DNA of 64,000 nt, from the NCBI GenBank assembly GCA_902729315.2, contig LR746278.1:686001-750000 (forward strand). The letters run 5' to 3'. A program made the position numbers and the translations under genes. Source of the stretch: Spirodela intermedia. Taxonomy: Eukaryota > Streptophyta > Magnoliopsida > Alismatales > Araceae. Below, piece after piece: positions 30,914 through 44,200 of the stretch. The notes below the pieces were generated by a model. It was not told where the DNA came from. It did not search any database and saw nothing but the letters and a program-made list of their open reading frames with translations. Positions within the stretch are counted from its first letter, which is position 1. Each line of letters starts with the position of its first letter.

Positions 30914-33296
30914 GAAGAGCATGAAAAAAATAAAGCGTCGTAAGTTCAGGAGATAATCCTAGACTAGGTAAAAACAATGCTGATTTCACAGTGGTCAACA
31001 CTTTTGTCAGAACTATTGATATTTGACTTAGGCGGATAAATTGGTTTGCACGAGGGTCTACAACAAGGTCCAAACTGTAGATATCAGAAATATGGAATGG
31101 GAAACGGGCACTATGTAGTCCCAAGCTGCATAAGAATCAATATCGAGTCGGGACATAGAAAGAAGTTTGACACTTGTTGTTTCACAATGATAAATCATTT
31201 AAAAACAGTAAGAATAAAATTCTCGAAAATTGCTATTTGAAAGGGGAACCTTGAGAGTAGTTTTCTCCTCTATAGATATACCAAGCAAGTACAAATTACC
31301 AATTGCATGCGCTTTCCCCTGCGTACACTTTGATCTCTCCAAATGCAGTCCATATAAATTCAAAAAATTTCAAATAAGAAACTAAAGAAACTAAAGAAGG
31401 TAAGTGCCATAAGCAAATTGCAACAGAGAAAATGTAAATACTTTTTAAATGGAAGTAACTAATATTTTTTTAATATCAATTAAGGAAAATGCATAAATAA
31501 TGGAAAGAAAAGTAATTATAAGAAACTAAAAATGTCAAATAACACAATATAAAATTCAAGTACCCATTTTTTAAAAAATGAGCAAGAATAAATCTTTAAA
31601 ATATAAATTAAAAAAAGAGAGATTGTAATCACTCACCCAAGTTGTTTTGTTCAATCCCCAAACTTTTCTCTTCCTTTGGGTCCTCCCATCTTGAGCTCCG
31701 TTAATTTTATTTTTTTACTTCAAGGAAAGAAGAAAAGAGTAACTAGTGTCTAATCAAGTCGAAGAACTAACAAGCAATAATATTTTATTCATCACAATCA
31801 TCTCAGCAATGACGCAATTTTTTTTTTATCATTGTTATCAAAAATATTCGATTTAAAATATTTATAAAACGAATTAAAAATATGAATTAAAATTAAATTT
31901 GGGGAATTTTGGCTGTCCATAAAGATGATAGTCAATTTCAATATCAAAATTTCAATCTGAATTATTTATTTAAATAAAAATAAATAATACAGAATAAAAA
32001 AGTAAAATAGTCTTCTTCACACTTTAAATCTTCCACAACGTGCTTGAGTTCTAGATCTTCCAAATTTGATGTGTGCTCACATTCACTATTGGTAAATGAA
32101 TCAAGACCTAAAAAATAATCTACCAAAAATGGAAAAAGCTAAGAAAAATGAATGATTAACAATAAACCGAAAATAGGAAAAAAAAGGGAGGAGAGAAAAA
32201 ATATGACCACTGGTAGGTCTTCCTCTCAACATTCCAATAGAAAAGGGTTTAAGGGAAATTCATATAAAAACTGAGTAATCATTTGAAAGAAATGGAACTA
32301 AATGATCTTAAATAAGTAAACTTTCACTAGAAAAACTACAATCATGAAAAGAACTAATGAAAATATTAAAATACAAATTATTTGTTAATAGAGTGACTCT
32401 ACTGCCAGTCAAGCAAGAAAAAGATTATGATTCGAATCTTTATAAAAATCAAGTATTTTATGAAAAAAATACGTCAAAAATATTAGTCAAATTTAATTTC
32501 AACAAGAAAGTAAAATCGCATAATTAATGACTAAAGAAAATGACAAAGTCGTCTCTACTTATCATTATCTTGGACAAATCTCTCTATGCGTAATCTTCAA
32601 TATTAAATATCTAATGACATATTAACCTCATTGAAGGATTTAGAGACTAAGGTAAATAATTTACGGCTTTTACCAAAATTCTGAATGAAGAATCATAATG
32701 GACGCTCAATATGAGCCCTAGAAGTGGGCATGATGCCTCCACTTTGTTGACTTAAATAATACATTTGTTTACTTTTATGGCATTATTTTCTAGAACCCTT
32801 GCATAGATCATTAAACAAAAGTTCTTAAAATAAAATAGTGTGACCATATATATTCCCATCATAAGAAATGTTATTGCCCACCTAATTTAGCTTTCTTCCA
32901 AAGTTATAGTGTCACTGCAATATTGTTGTGCCAATTTATTGTAATGTCCTTCCACGTGTTAGCCAAATTAAAGGAAGATGATGAACCCCAATAGACCCAA
33001 GGGGAGGGAAATGAGGGAATGAGCAGGAGAGGGGGGAGCGAGAGAGAGAGAGGGAGAATGAAATGAAGGTATTTTATTTAGTTTTATATAAAATTATATA
33101 TTACGTGTGATGATTGACTAACTATAACTAATCACACTGGGGGACTGATTATTAATATTTTAGTAAAATTTTCAAGAATGTTTCAAGAATCAACTTGTTG
33201 GACAAAAATCCTATCCACAATTTAGAATTCTTAAATGAGCTACTGAAAGCTATAACATTGTTATGGCAAGTCAGAGGCTCAATCTAGGAGAACACA
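30914..33296. other. AT-rich spacer, no gene seen
   Basis: The sequence is strongly AT-rich with short frames only and a GA run near 33040-33056. The part next to 33297 is the 3' flank of the metal tolerance gene. Nothing else could be assigned. Confidence 0.5.
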
Positions 33297-35204
33297 TCAA
33301 GACCTAGGTTTGTGCTCAGGGCGATGGGTAAATTCAAAGTCCACATGAACAAATGCACGTTCAACTTGTTGCAGTAGCTCAAGCTTCTCTTGGAGGGTCT
33401 CACCAATGTCATGTGCTTGGCTAAGTGGCATGGTACCCGGCAAGACAATGTCTACCTCAACGAAGTAGTGGGACCCAAAGGTGTAAGCTCGAACTGTGTC
33501 AATGTGGCGTATCTCCATGTGGTGATTCCATATTAGGTAGGTCAGCATGGTCAAGAACTCCGGTGGTGCACTCCTCCCCACCAATGACCACACGTTCTCC
33601 ATCACTGTTTTCGCCCATGTATTTATAGTGTATAGGGCAATCTGTCGAATAAATAGATAAATCAGATTATTTAAACATTTCTGGTATATACTTTTAATAA
33701 TTATAAATGGGCCAAACAAACAAGTCCCCAATCCATCATTACATTAATTTTTGTAGACTTGCCTCTAATCAAAGTCACATAAAGATGGATGCTTATTAAT
33801 GCAGTCAAGTAATTATCCTTGTTCTATCCAGACTTTGATACTATATTCTCATGCAAGGCATATGCCAATTTATTTTTATTTTTATGATTATTTTGAAACC
33901 AGAAGACATATTAGATCACATGTACTTTCTTAAATCTTAGAACTAGATATCTTAAATCAAAAATTCTGACATGAATGTCAGATAATTTAAAGAAAAGTAG
34001 CATCATGTGTGAAATGATATACATAAAGTCAAATAAAATTTAAAGTATGGTAAAAAAAAAAAAGAACGGAAGTTGGCCATGTTAAAGAAAATATTTAAAA
34101 TGAATACCCTGATTTAATGAGAAAATATTGTTTGTAACCTTGGGAATAAATTCACACAAACTTTATTAGTGTTTAAAATCAAGATTTATAGCATGAATAG
34201 AATTAGTGAACAAGAACATAGATCACATATCTATAACCATATAGTAAAGTTGCACAAACATTTATGTGGCTCTACTTTCACAATTATACATATTATTTTC
34301 TAATAAACTAATATCCATCTTACATGTTTTTGATTTTAGAAGCCAAGTTACTTCAGTTTATAAAAACTCTCCTAATTCTGAGTGACTCACTTTATCATTT
34401 TCTTATGATTATGTGGCATTAATATTAATACTTTTTGTTACATAGAAGGAAAAGAATATGAGGAAATCAGTCACATAATTATACTTATATAGACAGAGTT
34501 GCGTAATATCTACTATGATAAAAAACCATGCCACAACTTAGGCCCTAAGACGAAAAATCAACCGTGCATTTTAACCATCGTGAGATTTAGAAAATTATCA
34601 TTCTCAAAGGGGAGGTAAATAGCACAGAGAGGTGGACTAACCATGATTGCGCCCACTGGGTCCATCCACCAGTAGTATCTTACGGCAAGGACGGCGGTGA
34701 CGAGTCCGACGGAGTTGGTGATGACGTCAAAGAAGTGGTCCTGTGCGTAAGCCCTAACGATCTGGTTCTCGAAGCTTCGGCAGTAGACCATCAACACGAA
34801 CTTTACGACCGTCGCCGAGACCATAATCCCGATCATCCACTTCTCTTTGGCGGCGTCTAAGAGGGAATGAGACTGCCGTCGCAATGGTTATTGGAATTTT
34901 GCTTGAATTTGCTCTTTAAAAGGTATGTACTTTAATTCCCTACATCTATGTAGCTACATATTGAAAAGAATATGCGAGCAGTGAAGTAGCATCAGAGATA
35001 TTTTTTAGATAAGAAAATGTGACATCATAGGGTTCTTATAATTCACCGAAAACATGGCCTTAATTACTTGAGATGAGCTACTTCGAAAATAAATGAAAAC
35101 ATAATATTCAGCCTCCGTGGCACTAATTGAACAAAAAGATGGCATATTTTATAATTGAGAGTTTGAAAATAATTTACAAATTCATACTTTTAGTGACAAA
35201 ACTT

Positions 35205-35300
<96 letters not shown>

Positions 35301-36072
35301 CTCTTGCACTCAAGTACATGCTAAAGAAAACCTTAAAGTGACTGCAAACCTGTGTAACAAGTTGTCGTCCAGACTCTAACAGTATTTGGAAACCAAGGGT
35401 TGCCATCACTGACGAAAATACGATAATACCCTATAAGGAACAATGCAAATATTTAGAGCAGTTAAATATACATGTGAACATTTTTTTAAAAAAGCATCGT
35501 TCTGACATATGCATTTTGTAATGTTTTTGTTAATAAGAATAGGTTCTTTTAAGCACACTACGTACCCAAGCCTCAGAAGTAAATGACATTATACAAATTT
35601 ATAAGAAAAATAATTCGATGGTCTAACAACAATAGAGGGAGAAAGTTACCACTGGTTGCATTCTGTTCTTGCCGATTGGATAGTTATACTGGTTAGGGTT
35701 CCTCATAGCGTGGGAAGTAAACCATAGGATGAACCCGGAGAGAAGATCCAGAAGAGAGTCAAGCGTCGAAGCTATAACAGCTAGGGATTTGCTTTCAATC
35801 GATGCGTATACTTTGGCAGCAAAAAGAACCAAATTTGACACGTTAGATATGAGAATCGCCAATCTTTCGCTCTTTGCCAATTGCTTTAGATCATCCTGAA
35901 ATCCATCATTGGGAGAAATGACATATTCAACCTGAACTTTCAATCATGGCACGTAAGGGATTACTAGTATAGCAGAAATTGAAAAAACAGCGTGAAATCC
36001 TATATATGTGTAGGTGAACTAAAATATGGTATTAATTGATGACATTGTTGACTCTCTCTCTCTCTCCCTCTC

Positions 36073-36103
<31 letters not shown>

Positions 36104-37361
36104 TCCTCCCTCCCTATCTCTATCTATTTTTCTATAAATGTAATATGATATGTATGTATGTATGTATGTATGTATGAGAGTTGTCCATTCAAAGAGGTAA
36201 TTTTGAATATGCAAATACACATACACGAGTATGTTTTTGTATACATACATATGTATGGTCTAGTGTTCAGAGATATGAATGGACTGGTCAGTCAAAAGTT
36301 AATAATTTAATTTCATACGAAAATGAAAATTAGGTACCTCAGTGGGGGCATCCGGCATACAGCCTGTTTGATTTACAGAATCCATTTCTCTGAATCCCTT
36401 CACAATATCTTCTTGCTTCTTGTAGAATTTTGAAATTTTCCTGTGTTTGCCTTGTAACAAAGGGAGAACGATCAAAGTTTAGATGTTCAGGAAATTCATG
36501 GATGTAATCTCATTGAGGTAACGAAATTAAGTATTTCTACGTTTCGAGTGGGAAATTATAACCAAATTTTGCATAATTTTTAAAATTGTCTTGACCAACG
36601 TGTGGATGATCTTGATATGTATTGATGTCTGACTTGTTAAAAAATAAATTTATAAAATCGTGTTTTACCTATCATTATTGATCTCCATAAAATCATAAAT
36701 TTGACATGAAGCAAACATTTGAATGAAGATTAATGGCGCAAAATGGAGTGTGGTAACGAAATACAATAGCGTAGCCACTGTGCGATACTTCATCAGAGGA
36801 ACTCCCCAACCGACTGAGACTGCACTGTAGATGATAGTGTGACGACTCAAACTCAGTAAATCTGAAATAACTGTCACCTTAGAGAGAGGCTGTGTCATAG
36901 CGGGTAAATTGCCGAGGAAAGATAGAAAAAGAGAGACAGAGAGACAGAAGGACGAAGGTAGACGACACAGGTTGTCCATTTCCTCCCGTAGACCTTCCTT
37001 ATTGGGTATTTCTAGTCGAGGAGAAATGCAACAGCGAACAGAACCGTTAGCGAGGAGGGTTCACTGAGGGGAGGACAAGACAAGGGCAAATTCTCAAGAG
37101 TTGGCTTGTGGCATTCTATCATGATGCAAACAAGACGTGATTTGTGTACACGCTGCAGTAGAGGAAGAATCCAGGAGACTCACTGGAGGCCTTGAGGAAG
37201 ACCCGGGCGGCTAAAGGAGGGTTCTTGGGCCTGTCTGGCACTTGGAAGTCGCCCACGTTGAGCCGCCACCCGTCACCCGCCCCTCCACTGCCCGACAAGT
37301 GCTGCAACTCTGGGGAGAGAATTTCCGCCCGGCTGTCCGCCGAATCGGTCCGAACGTCCAT
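33297..37361 (-). CDS. Metal tolerance protein (Mn-type cation diffusion facilitator), MTP9/10-like
   Basis: A membrane transporter of the CDF family, which exports divalent metals, here probably Mn2+, from the cytosol into an organelle or out of the cell in exchange for protons. Six exons on the minus strand: 37361-37184, 36450-36338, 35895-35650, 35430-35350, 34872-34642 and 33641-33297. All are GT-AG with matching phases and give 397 residues, normal for the family. Both Mn-CDF D-x-x-x-D metal sites are present: DSLLD (residues about 143-147) and DHFFD (about 251-255). Further family blocks are [26 protein letters not shown] (split by an intron after MQPV), [18 protein letters not shown] and [16 protein letters not shown]. 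The start at 37361 is the only ATG in frame after an upstream stop. Subgroup placement is from memory of relatives. Introns hold large microsatellites. Confidence 0.92.
35205..35303. repeat. Long (CT)n microsatellite in a metal-transporter intron
   Basis: A nearly perfect run of about 95 bp lies in the intron between exons 4 and 5, starting about 47 bp downstream of the exon 4 donor in the direction of transcription. In the transcript it would read as (GA)n. Confidence 0.95.
36053..36176. repeat. Compound microsatellite, CT-rich plus (TATG)n
   Basis: An imperfect CT run at about 36053-36120 and a TATG tetranucleotide run at about 36148-36176 lie in intron 2 of the metal tolerance gene. Confidence 0.9.
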
Positions 37362-38138
37362 CTCTGCCGGGATAGCGCGGTTGGCTTCGCTCTCTTGATG
37401 AAGGTAGAAGGAGATAAAGGCAGAAAAGTTCTGACGGCCGAGATCGTCCTTGAAAGCGGTTGATCACCATCTCCACCGGCAGCCCCACTACGTGTAACGC
37501 ATTCAGGATGATTTTTATCCCCGAAAATGGCGGAAGAACTGATTAAAAAGAAGATCCCATACAAAGCAGAGGCAGGTCCATCGGCGCGCCGTCATCTATC
37601 GTGGCTTGGCCTAGAGTCCGCGTCCGTGTGATATCATCGATAGACGAGGCCCACGGGGCACCGACTCGTTTCTCCTCCGCCGTCGTCAGGACACCCTCTC
37701 CTCACCGCCCCCCTTTCCCTGCGGCATCGCTGGCTCGTTATTGGGCTATGGTGGTGGGAGCAGGTGGGCAACAAGATTATCTTCTCTTTCTAGTCGTCAC
37801 TCTCTGCGGTCCACAAGCCAGAGGAAAACAAGATAGATAATCTATGGTGACGAGAGCTATCTGGTGTAGTGACCATTCCGCACGCAAATATCTTCGAACA
37901 GATCATTTAATTTCCCAATATGTCACGTTCCTCGTATATTCTTTACATATTATTATATATCTCCGGGGAATTACGGGTTCGAAGAGGTCCGACCGGACTC
38001 GAGGCTATCAGAGTCGATCCAGAGCCTGAACCTAGCCTAGCTCTGTCTATGTACCTGTGAGATATTATAGGTAGATATTTGTCTACATGGATATATATAT
38101 ATATAGATAGATAGATAAATAGATAGATAGATAGATAG

Positions 38139-38190
<52 letters not shown>

Positions 38191-39740
38191 GGAAAGAAAC
38201 AGATAAAGTAAAAAGCCAGAGAGAGGAATATATGAGGGAAGGGGGGATGAATCCCACCTACCGGCTGGTGATCAAGGTAGAATCAGGTAAAAAGAAAGAG
38301 AATCAGGCTTCATGTATCAAAGCTGAGTCAAGAGTTGTTTCCTTTAAGATCTTCATTTTGAGTTCAAAATCTTGAAACATAGGTTGGGTTGGCTTTGGAT
38401 GCCTAAACCTTTAGGGATGCTACTTGCAGGGGAATTCAATGAAAACTTAAGTACAATTTGATAACGAAAAATGACCCTGAATCTACAGAGTATGCATCAT
38501 AGAGCCTTTGATTAAAGTAACCTGAGATATGTAGAAAGGCGAGAGCACCTATCTTGGTTTGGGTTGGCGATGACGAAGGTTGATGTGAGACGGCAGGCTT
38601 CTTTCATGGAGAACAGCACCGCATCCATTAATTTGGAGATATACATAAATAAATAAAAACGCATGTTGATTTATTACCTAATAAGATTGCCTTGACTTTA
38701 TCGAAAAAGAACATCAAATTTCCATGTTGATTTAGATTATAATAAAAAATGGGACCTCTTATTTATTACTTTAACTATATAATTTATATTAACAAAAAGT
38801 AACGAATGAGCTCTAAACCACATGGGAATATTTGAAATAGGTTTTCTAAACCACATGGTTTGCTTTAACATGAGGTAGTCAAGCTTTTAATCAAATAAAT
38901 TCTACATTTTTCGCACATGATGTGCACAAACAAATTATATGCAGAGCCCGACCCGATGAACTCAATAACCATGAATACTCGGTCCCCTAACAATTTAAGC
39001 ACATTAGAATTAGAATAATATGTATAATTTAGTGCTCTAATCCGGGGTTTAGATACTTCTCTATCCAAATGGTATCATGGACTAGTGAAGTAGCGATGAA
39101 GTGTTGATGACCATAGATGCCTCGTCTCCGTCAAGAATAGCACACAGGGAAGATAACGTCTGTGCTGCGCAGGAGGTCCGATCAGGGTCGAACGTTCGCT
39201 CCCTACGTCTCGCCGTCGAAAGATGGGAAGGCAATCCCGCAGTCAGTGGGTGCCCTTATCCTCTCGGCATTCGACGGTCAGAGAAGGGGAGGGAGTCTTC
39301 GCGTGGATCAATTGTGCACCAAGGGGGAAACCAATCAAGGGGACGATCTTGTTCCCTGGTCAAATAATTCCACGACAATCCCCTGAAAACGAGCCCTCGT
39401 CCAGTCGCCGGGCCAAAACTTGATCTGAACTCAGCAGCTACGCTCTGCTATGCACTGACAAAGTCTTCGAGAATCTGTGTTAATCGTCTCCAGCCTTGCG
39501 TATTAAATTTCCATGCATATATAATAGTATAGTTCCACATCTAATCTAGGACCTTTGTAGTTTTTACATTTTTAAAATAAAATTCGACGACCTTTAAAGT
39601 GCGCCATTGAATGCGAAAGATTCTGGGTGCATTGATACGGCATCTTCCTCCTCCAAAGTAAGGTTCTTGAACCACGAGGGACGACGTTCGCTATCCACTC
39701 GGTGATTCTCTCCCTATCAAGACTAAATTAAATGTACTTA
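37362..39740. other. Upstream region of the metal transporter and spacer
   Basis: 37362 to about 37800 is GC-rich and holds the leader and promoter of the minus-strand transporter. At 38085-38180 lies a (TA)n-(GATA)n-(GA)n compound microsatellite. At 38580-39060 the DNA is AT-rich. At 39070-39420 the sequence turns GC-rich again with open but unsupported frames; a TGGTATCATGG at 39070 hints at a primer-binding site of another retroelement, without an adjoining LTR end. Confidence 0.45.
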
Positions 39741-39741
39741 C

Positions 39742-39848
39742 TTTATCACCGCCTAGGAGATCAACGTTAGTAGATACTAGGTCTTTAAGAGTACATTGAA
39801 TGCTCCTCGTTTATCACGGCCTAGAGAGGGCGACGCTGGTAGATGCCC
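39742..39848. repeat. Imperfect tandem duplication, about 68-bp period
   Basis: TTTATCACCGCCTAG at 39742 recurs as TTTATCACGGCCTAG at 39810. Each is followed by a similar sequence ending GTAGATRC. It lies about 200-300 bp upstream of the NIMIN-like start. Confidence 0.65.
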
Positions 39849-40002
39849 GTTTCTAGGAGCATCTTAATGCCGCAGAAGCCGATCGGCCTCTCCAACAGGA
39901 TCCTACTATTTGCTCTCTCCTCGGGCATTACGTTGGGGCTGACACCATTGAGGCCTCTCCCCGTCCCCCTCCCCCCAGCTCCGCCGTGGCGACGACGAGG
40001 GG

Positions 40003-40027
40003 AGAGAGAGAGAGAGAGAGAGAGAGA
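40003..40027. repeat. (GA)n directly before the NIMIN-like start codon
   Basis: A GA/AG dinucleotide run of about 25 bp ends against the chosen ATG. It would lie in the 5' leader, or in the coding region if translation starts at 39986. Confidence 0.9.
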
Positions 40028-40348
40028 ATGGGTGGGGAGATAATAGAGGAGGATAAACCGAAGGGTGAGGGGGGAGGCGAAGAGGAGCAGATGGAGAATT
40101 TCGCCGCGCTGATGAGGAGTATCAGAGAGATGAGGGAGCGGAGACGGAGGGCCGGAGACAAGGAGCAGAGGAAGAGACGCAGGCGCGGGAGGCCCCCGCC
40201 GTGGACGCCGATGTTCCAGTGGGAGGACTTCACGGTCTCGGAGCAGCCCGCCAGGAGCCTCACTACCGGCCCGCTCTGTCTGCCGAAGGGGAAGGAAAAC
40301 GAGAACAAAGAAGACGGCTGCAGCCTCGATCTGAGCCTCACGCTGTAA
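40028..40348 (+). CDS. NIMIN-like (NPR1-interacting) small protein with EAR motif
   Basis: A 106-residue intronless gene. NIMIN proteins bind the salicylic-acid coactivator NPR1 in the nucleus and modulate defence genes. Visible family-like features, in order: an acidic stretch followed by EEEQMENFAALMRSIREMRE (residues about 18-37), a very basic R/K cluster (RKRRRRGRP) that can serve as a nuclear signal, PMFQWEDF, and a C-terminal EAR repression motif LDLSLTL ending the protein. I chose the ATG at 40028 because the upstream in-frame ATG at 39986 would put a (Gly/Arg-Glu)n repeat encoded by the GA microsatellite at the N-terminus. Assignment rests on motif order and size rather than a full alignment, so another EAR-type small repressor is possible. 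Confidence 0.65.
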   Translation: MGGEIIEEDKPKGEGGGEEEQMENFAALMRSIREMRERRRRAGDKEQRKRRRRGRPPPWTPMFQWEDFTVSEQPARSLTTGPLCLPKGKENENKEDGCSLDLSLTL

Positions 40349-40574
40349 TCTCACGACGCGGTACACTTCTTCCCTAACCCATGGCCTCCTCTCTCTCTCT
40401 CTCTCTCTCTACTGTACGTCTCTCATCCTCCCCATGTATACTGAACATAAACTTAAGTAATCAAGGAAAAATAAGTACGCATAAATGCGTATAGTTGTAG
40501 TTATCGAATCAGGGAAATATTACGTATAGTTTACAAAAGTTACAATAATATACCATGCTTGGTTTGGTTGATAC

Positions 40575-40690
40575 AATGGTGGGCCGGAGTGGCCTCTTCT
40601 TACTGGGCCTGAACATAATCGGCCCAAAAATGCACCGAGCGTTCTAACGGTCAACTGCCACGTGGAGAGGCCGCCGTTCCTTTTGGCCCG
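40575..40690. promoter_or_regulatory. Cluster of TGGGCC/GGCCCA motifs
   Basis: TGGGCC occurs at about 40581-40586 and 40603-40608, and GGCCCA at about 40621-40626, with a further GGCCCG near 40686. This lies between the NIMIN-like gene and the alpha-xylosidase gene and could be a distal site II-type promoter region of the latter. Motif evidence only. Confidence 0.35.
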
Positions 40691-41067
40691 CTGGCGCCAC
40701 CGAGGTGCGTAAATCGCCAGAGGCAGCAGCTTTTTCTCACCACGTCAGCACGGTGGGACCCATTCCTTTCGGTATTCTTGGGAACCTCGTCAGTGACGGC
40801 CAATGGGCCCACCGTCATACTCTCCCGCCTTCGCCTCTCGCTTTCTGCACGTGAGTTGCCGTTGAGACGACCGCAAAAAACAAGACTCGTGTTTGAATAT
40901 GGTCCGTGGGATTTTATCCCATCGAGATCTGGGCCATCGGATCCACAGGCCGTTGGACCCCCCCGGCTTTATCTTTGGTTATCCATCAGACTGGCGACGA
41001 TCGGTCTGCGAGGACGACAAAGTTTTCGCTGAAAGACGATAGACCACGGGCCCACAGGCACTTCCTA

Positions 41068-41069
<2 letters not shown>

Positions 41070-41101
<32 letters not shown>

Positions 41102-41110
41102 GCTCTCTCG
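41070..41110. repeat. (CT)n microsatellite upstream of alpha-xylosidase
   Basis: A CT run with single interruptions, ending just before an ATG at 41113 that is in frame with the chosen start. It probably lies in the 5' untranslated region. Confidence 0.9.
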
Positions 41111-41256
41111 TGATGTCCTCGCGGCCGCGGGTTGCAATTTATGGCAGTAGCAGCAGTCCTTGTGGCGACGTCGCGGCAGGTCTCCTCTGTCTCATCATCG
41201 CCTCTGGCTGGGTGTCGACATTAGCCGGAGGAAGGGGGAGGTGGGGAGGAAGAAGG

Positions 41257-44200
41257 ATGTCGTTATCTCTCTCCTTGCTCCGCGCCAACCTGGGGGCGTG
41301 GGTTGTGTCTCTGCTGATTCTCGCCTCCTGGTTCGGCGTCTCGGGGTCGACCCAGAAGATTGGCCGGGGCTATCGCCTCGTCGCCATCGGGAGGAGCCCC
41401 GGCGGCGAGGGCCTTGCCGGGGTTCTGCAGGTGAAGCAGAGCACCGGGAAGTACGGCCCCGACATCCGCCAGTTGAAGTTCTTCGTCAGGTTTTCACCGT
41501 CCCTGAAAACCTCTCCACAGCGTCTGTATCCTTCGTTTGATACTCCATTCACGACCATTCTTCCTACCTGCGCGGGATTCCTCTGTTAATGGCTTCTCTA
41601 TGGGTCTCACCGGGGGGTTACATTTCCTTCTGTGTTCATCCTCCCTTCTTCCTGCTTCACAGATTCTGTTCTTCTGATTTCTTGTTCGACTGATCCTCAA
41701 ATCTCAGGCATGAGACTGAAGACCGGCTGAGAGTCTATATAACAGATGATGACCAGGAGAGGTGGGAGGTCCCCTACGATCTTCTTCCCCGAGAGCGAGT
41801 CCCGCAGACGAAGCCCGCATCCTCCTCTGGCTCCCTCAACCTGCCCGCCGGCGAGTTCTCCGGAGAGAAGCTGGTCTTCACCTATAAGGCCGACCCCTTT
41901 GGCTTCACGGTGAAGAGGAAGTCCGATGGGCAAATCCTCTTCGACACCAATGCCGGCGCCGGCGACCCGTACAACAGCCTGGTCTTCAAGGACCAGTACC
42001 TGGAGATATCCACCCGGCTGCCTGGCGGCGCCGCCATCTACGGCCTCGGCGAGAACACGCAACCTGGAGGGATCCGGCTGCGCCCCAACGACCCATACAC
42101 CCTGTACACCACAGACATCTCCGCCATTAACCTCAACATGGACCTCTACGGGTCGCACCCCTTCTACATGGACCTCAGGAACGTGAACGGCGAGCCCTCC
42201 GCCCATGGCGTCCTGCTGCTCAACAGCAATGGCATGGACGTTGTCTACAGAGGCACCTCCCTCACCTACAAGGCCATCGGCGGCGTGCTGGACTTCTACT
42301 TCTTCTCCGGGCCGACTCCCCTCGGAGTGGTGGACCAATACACCTCTCTCATCGGCCGCCCCGCTCCCATGCCCTACTGGGCCTTCGGTCTGACTCTCTC
42401 CCCCTCATGGATGGATCTTCTTCTTTCCGGCAACGGGTTTGAAAACATCTCTGGTTCTTCTGGTTGGTCTTGGGTTTCACAGGATTCCACCAATGCCGGT
42501 GGGGCTATCAGAACATCTCGGTGGTGGAGAGCGTCGTCGAAGCGTACCAGAAGGCCAGGATCCCCCTGGACGTCATCTGGAACGACGACGACCACATGGA
42601 CGCCGCCAAGGACTTCACACTCGACCCCGTGAACTACCCGCGGGCGAAGCTGCTGGCCTTCCTCGAGAAGATCCACGCTCAGGGGATGAAGTACATCGTC
42701 CTCATCGACCCGGGGATCGCCGTGAACGAGAGCTACGGGGTCTTTGTCCGGGGAATGGCGGCGGACGTCTTCATCAAGTACGGCGGCAAGCCATACCTCG
42801 CCCAGGTGTGGCCAGGGCCGGTGTACTTCCCCGACTTCCTCAGCCCCAGTGGGGTCTCATGGTGGGTCGACGAGATCGACCGTTTCCACGAGCTCGTCCC
42901 CGTTGACGGCCTCTGGATCGACATGAACGAGGTCTCCAACTTCTGCACCGGCCAATGCGAGATGCCGACGGCGGCGCACCCCTGCCCGGTGCCCAACTCC
43001 GATACCCCCTGGATCTGCTGCCTGGTCTGCAAGAACATCACCGAGACCAGATGGGACGAGCCCCCGTACAAGATCAACGCGTCGGGGAGCCAGGTCCCGC
43101 TGGGGTTCAAGACGATCGCCACCAGTGCCACCCACTACGGCGGCGTCCTCGAATACAACGCCCACAGCCTCTACGGTTTCTCCCAGGCGGTGGCCACCCG
43201 CAGGGCCCTCCAAGGCCTCCAGGGGAAGCGGCCATTCATCCTCACGAGGTCTACATTCGTGGGTTCCGGCGCGCTCGCCGCCCACTGGACCGGCGACAAC
43301 AAGGGCACCTGGGAGGACCTCCGGTATTCCATCTCCACCATGCTCAACTTCGGCATCTTCGGCATGCCGATGGTCGGCTCCGACATCTGCGGGTTCTACC
43401 CGGCGCCGACGGAGGAGCTCTGCAACCGGTGGATCGAGCTCGGTGCCTTCTATCCCTTCTCGCGCGACCACTCCAACCTCCACTCGCCGCGGCAGGAGCT
43501 CTACCTGTGGGACTCGGTGGCGGCCTCTGCACGGAACGCCCTCGGCCTCCGCTACCGCCTGCTTCCGTACCTCTACACCTTGAGCTACGAGGCGCACACC
43601 ACCGGAGCGCCGATCGCCCGCCCGCTGTTCTTCTCCTTCCCCAACTTCACGGAGGCATACGGGCTGAGCACGCAGTTCCTGCTGGGCCGCGGCGTGATGG
43701 TGTCGCCGGTGCTGGAGCAGGGGGCGACGGCCGTCAAGGCGCTGTTCCCCCCGGGGACCTGGTACAACCTATTCGACCTGAGGAAGACCGTCTCGGCGGA
43801 GGACGGCCAGTACGTCACGCTGGATGCTCCTCTGAACGAGATCAATGTCCATGTCCACCAGAACACCATTCTCCCCATGCAGCAGGGGGGGATGAGGTCC
43901 AAGGAGGCGAGGGCCACGCCCTTCACCCTGGTGGTCGCCTTCCCGCTGGGAGCCGCGGTCGGCGAGGCGAGCGGCGGCGTGTTCGTGGACGACGACGAGC
44001 GACCGGAGATGAAGCTCGAGGACGGGCAGTCGACGTACGCCACCTTCTACGCCACCCTTCAAAACGGCACCGTGAGAGTCTGGTCCGATGTGGCCCATGG
44101 GAGCTTCGCCCTGCAGCAGGAGCTGATCATCGAGAAGGTGACCCTGGTCGGAGTGTCGGGAGCCGGACGGGGCCTCTCCATTGAGGTCGACGGGGAGGCT

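Noticed and set aside
39060-39110. TGGTATCATGG as a retroelement primer-binding site
   Set aside because: There is no LTR end (CA) directly before it and no matching LTR was found; kept only as a hint.
42857-44184. Long alternative frames, up to about 409 codons, on both strands over the alpha-xylosidase exon 3
   Set aside because: These are shadows of GC-biased third positions in the GH31 gene. Only the XYL1 frame carries catalytic motifs.
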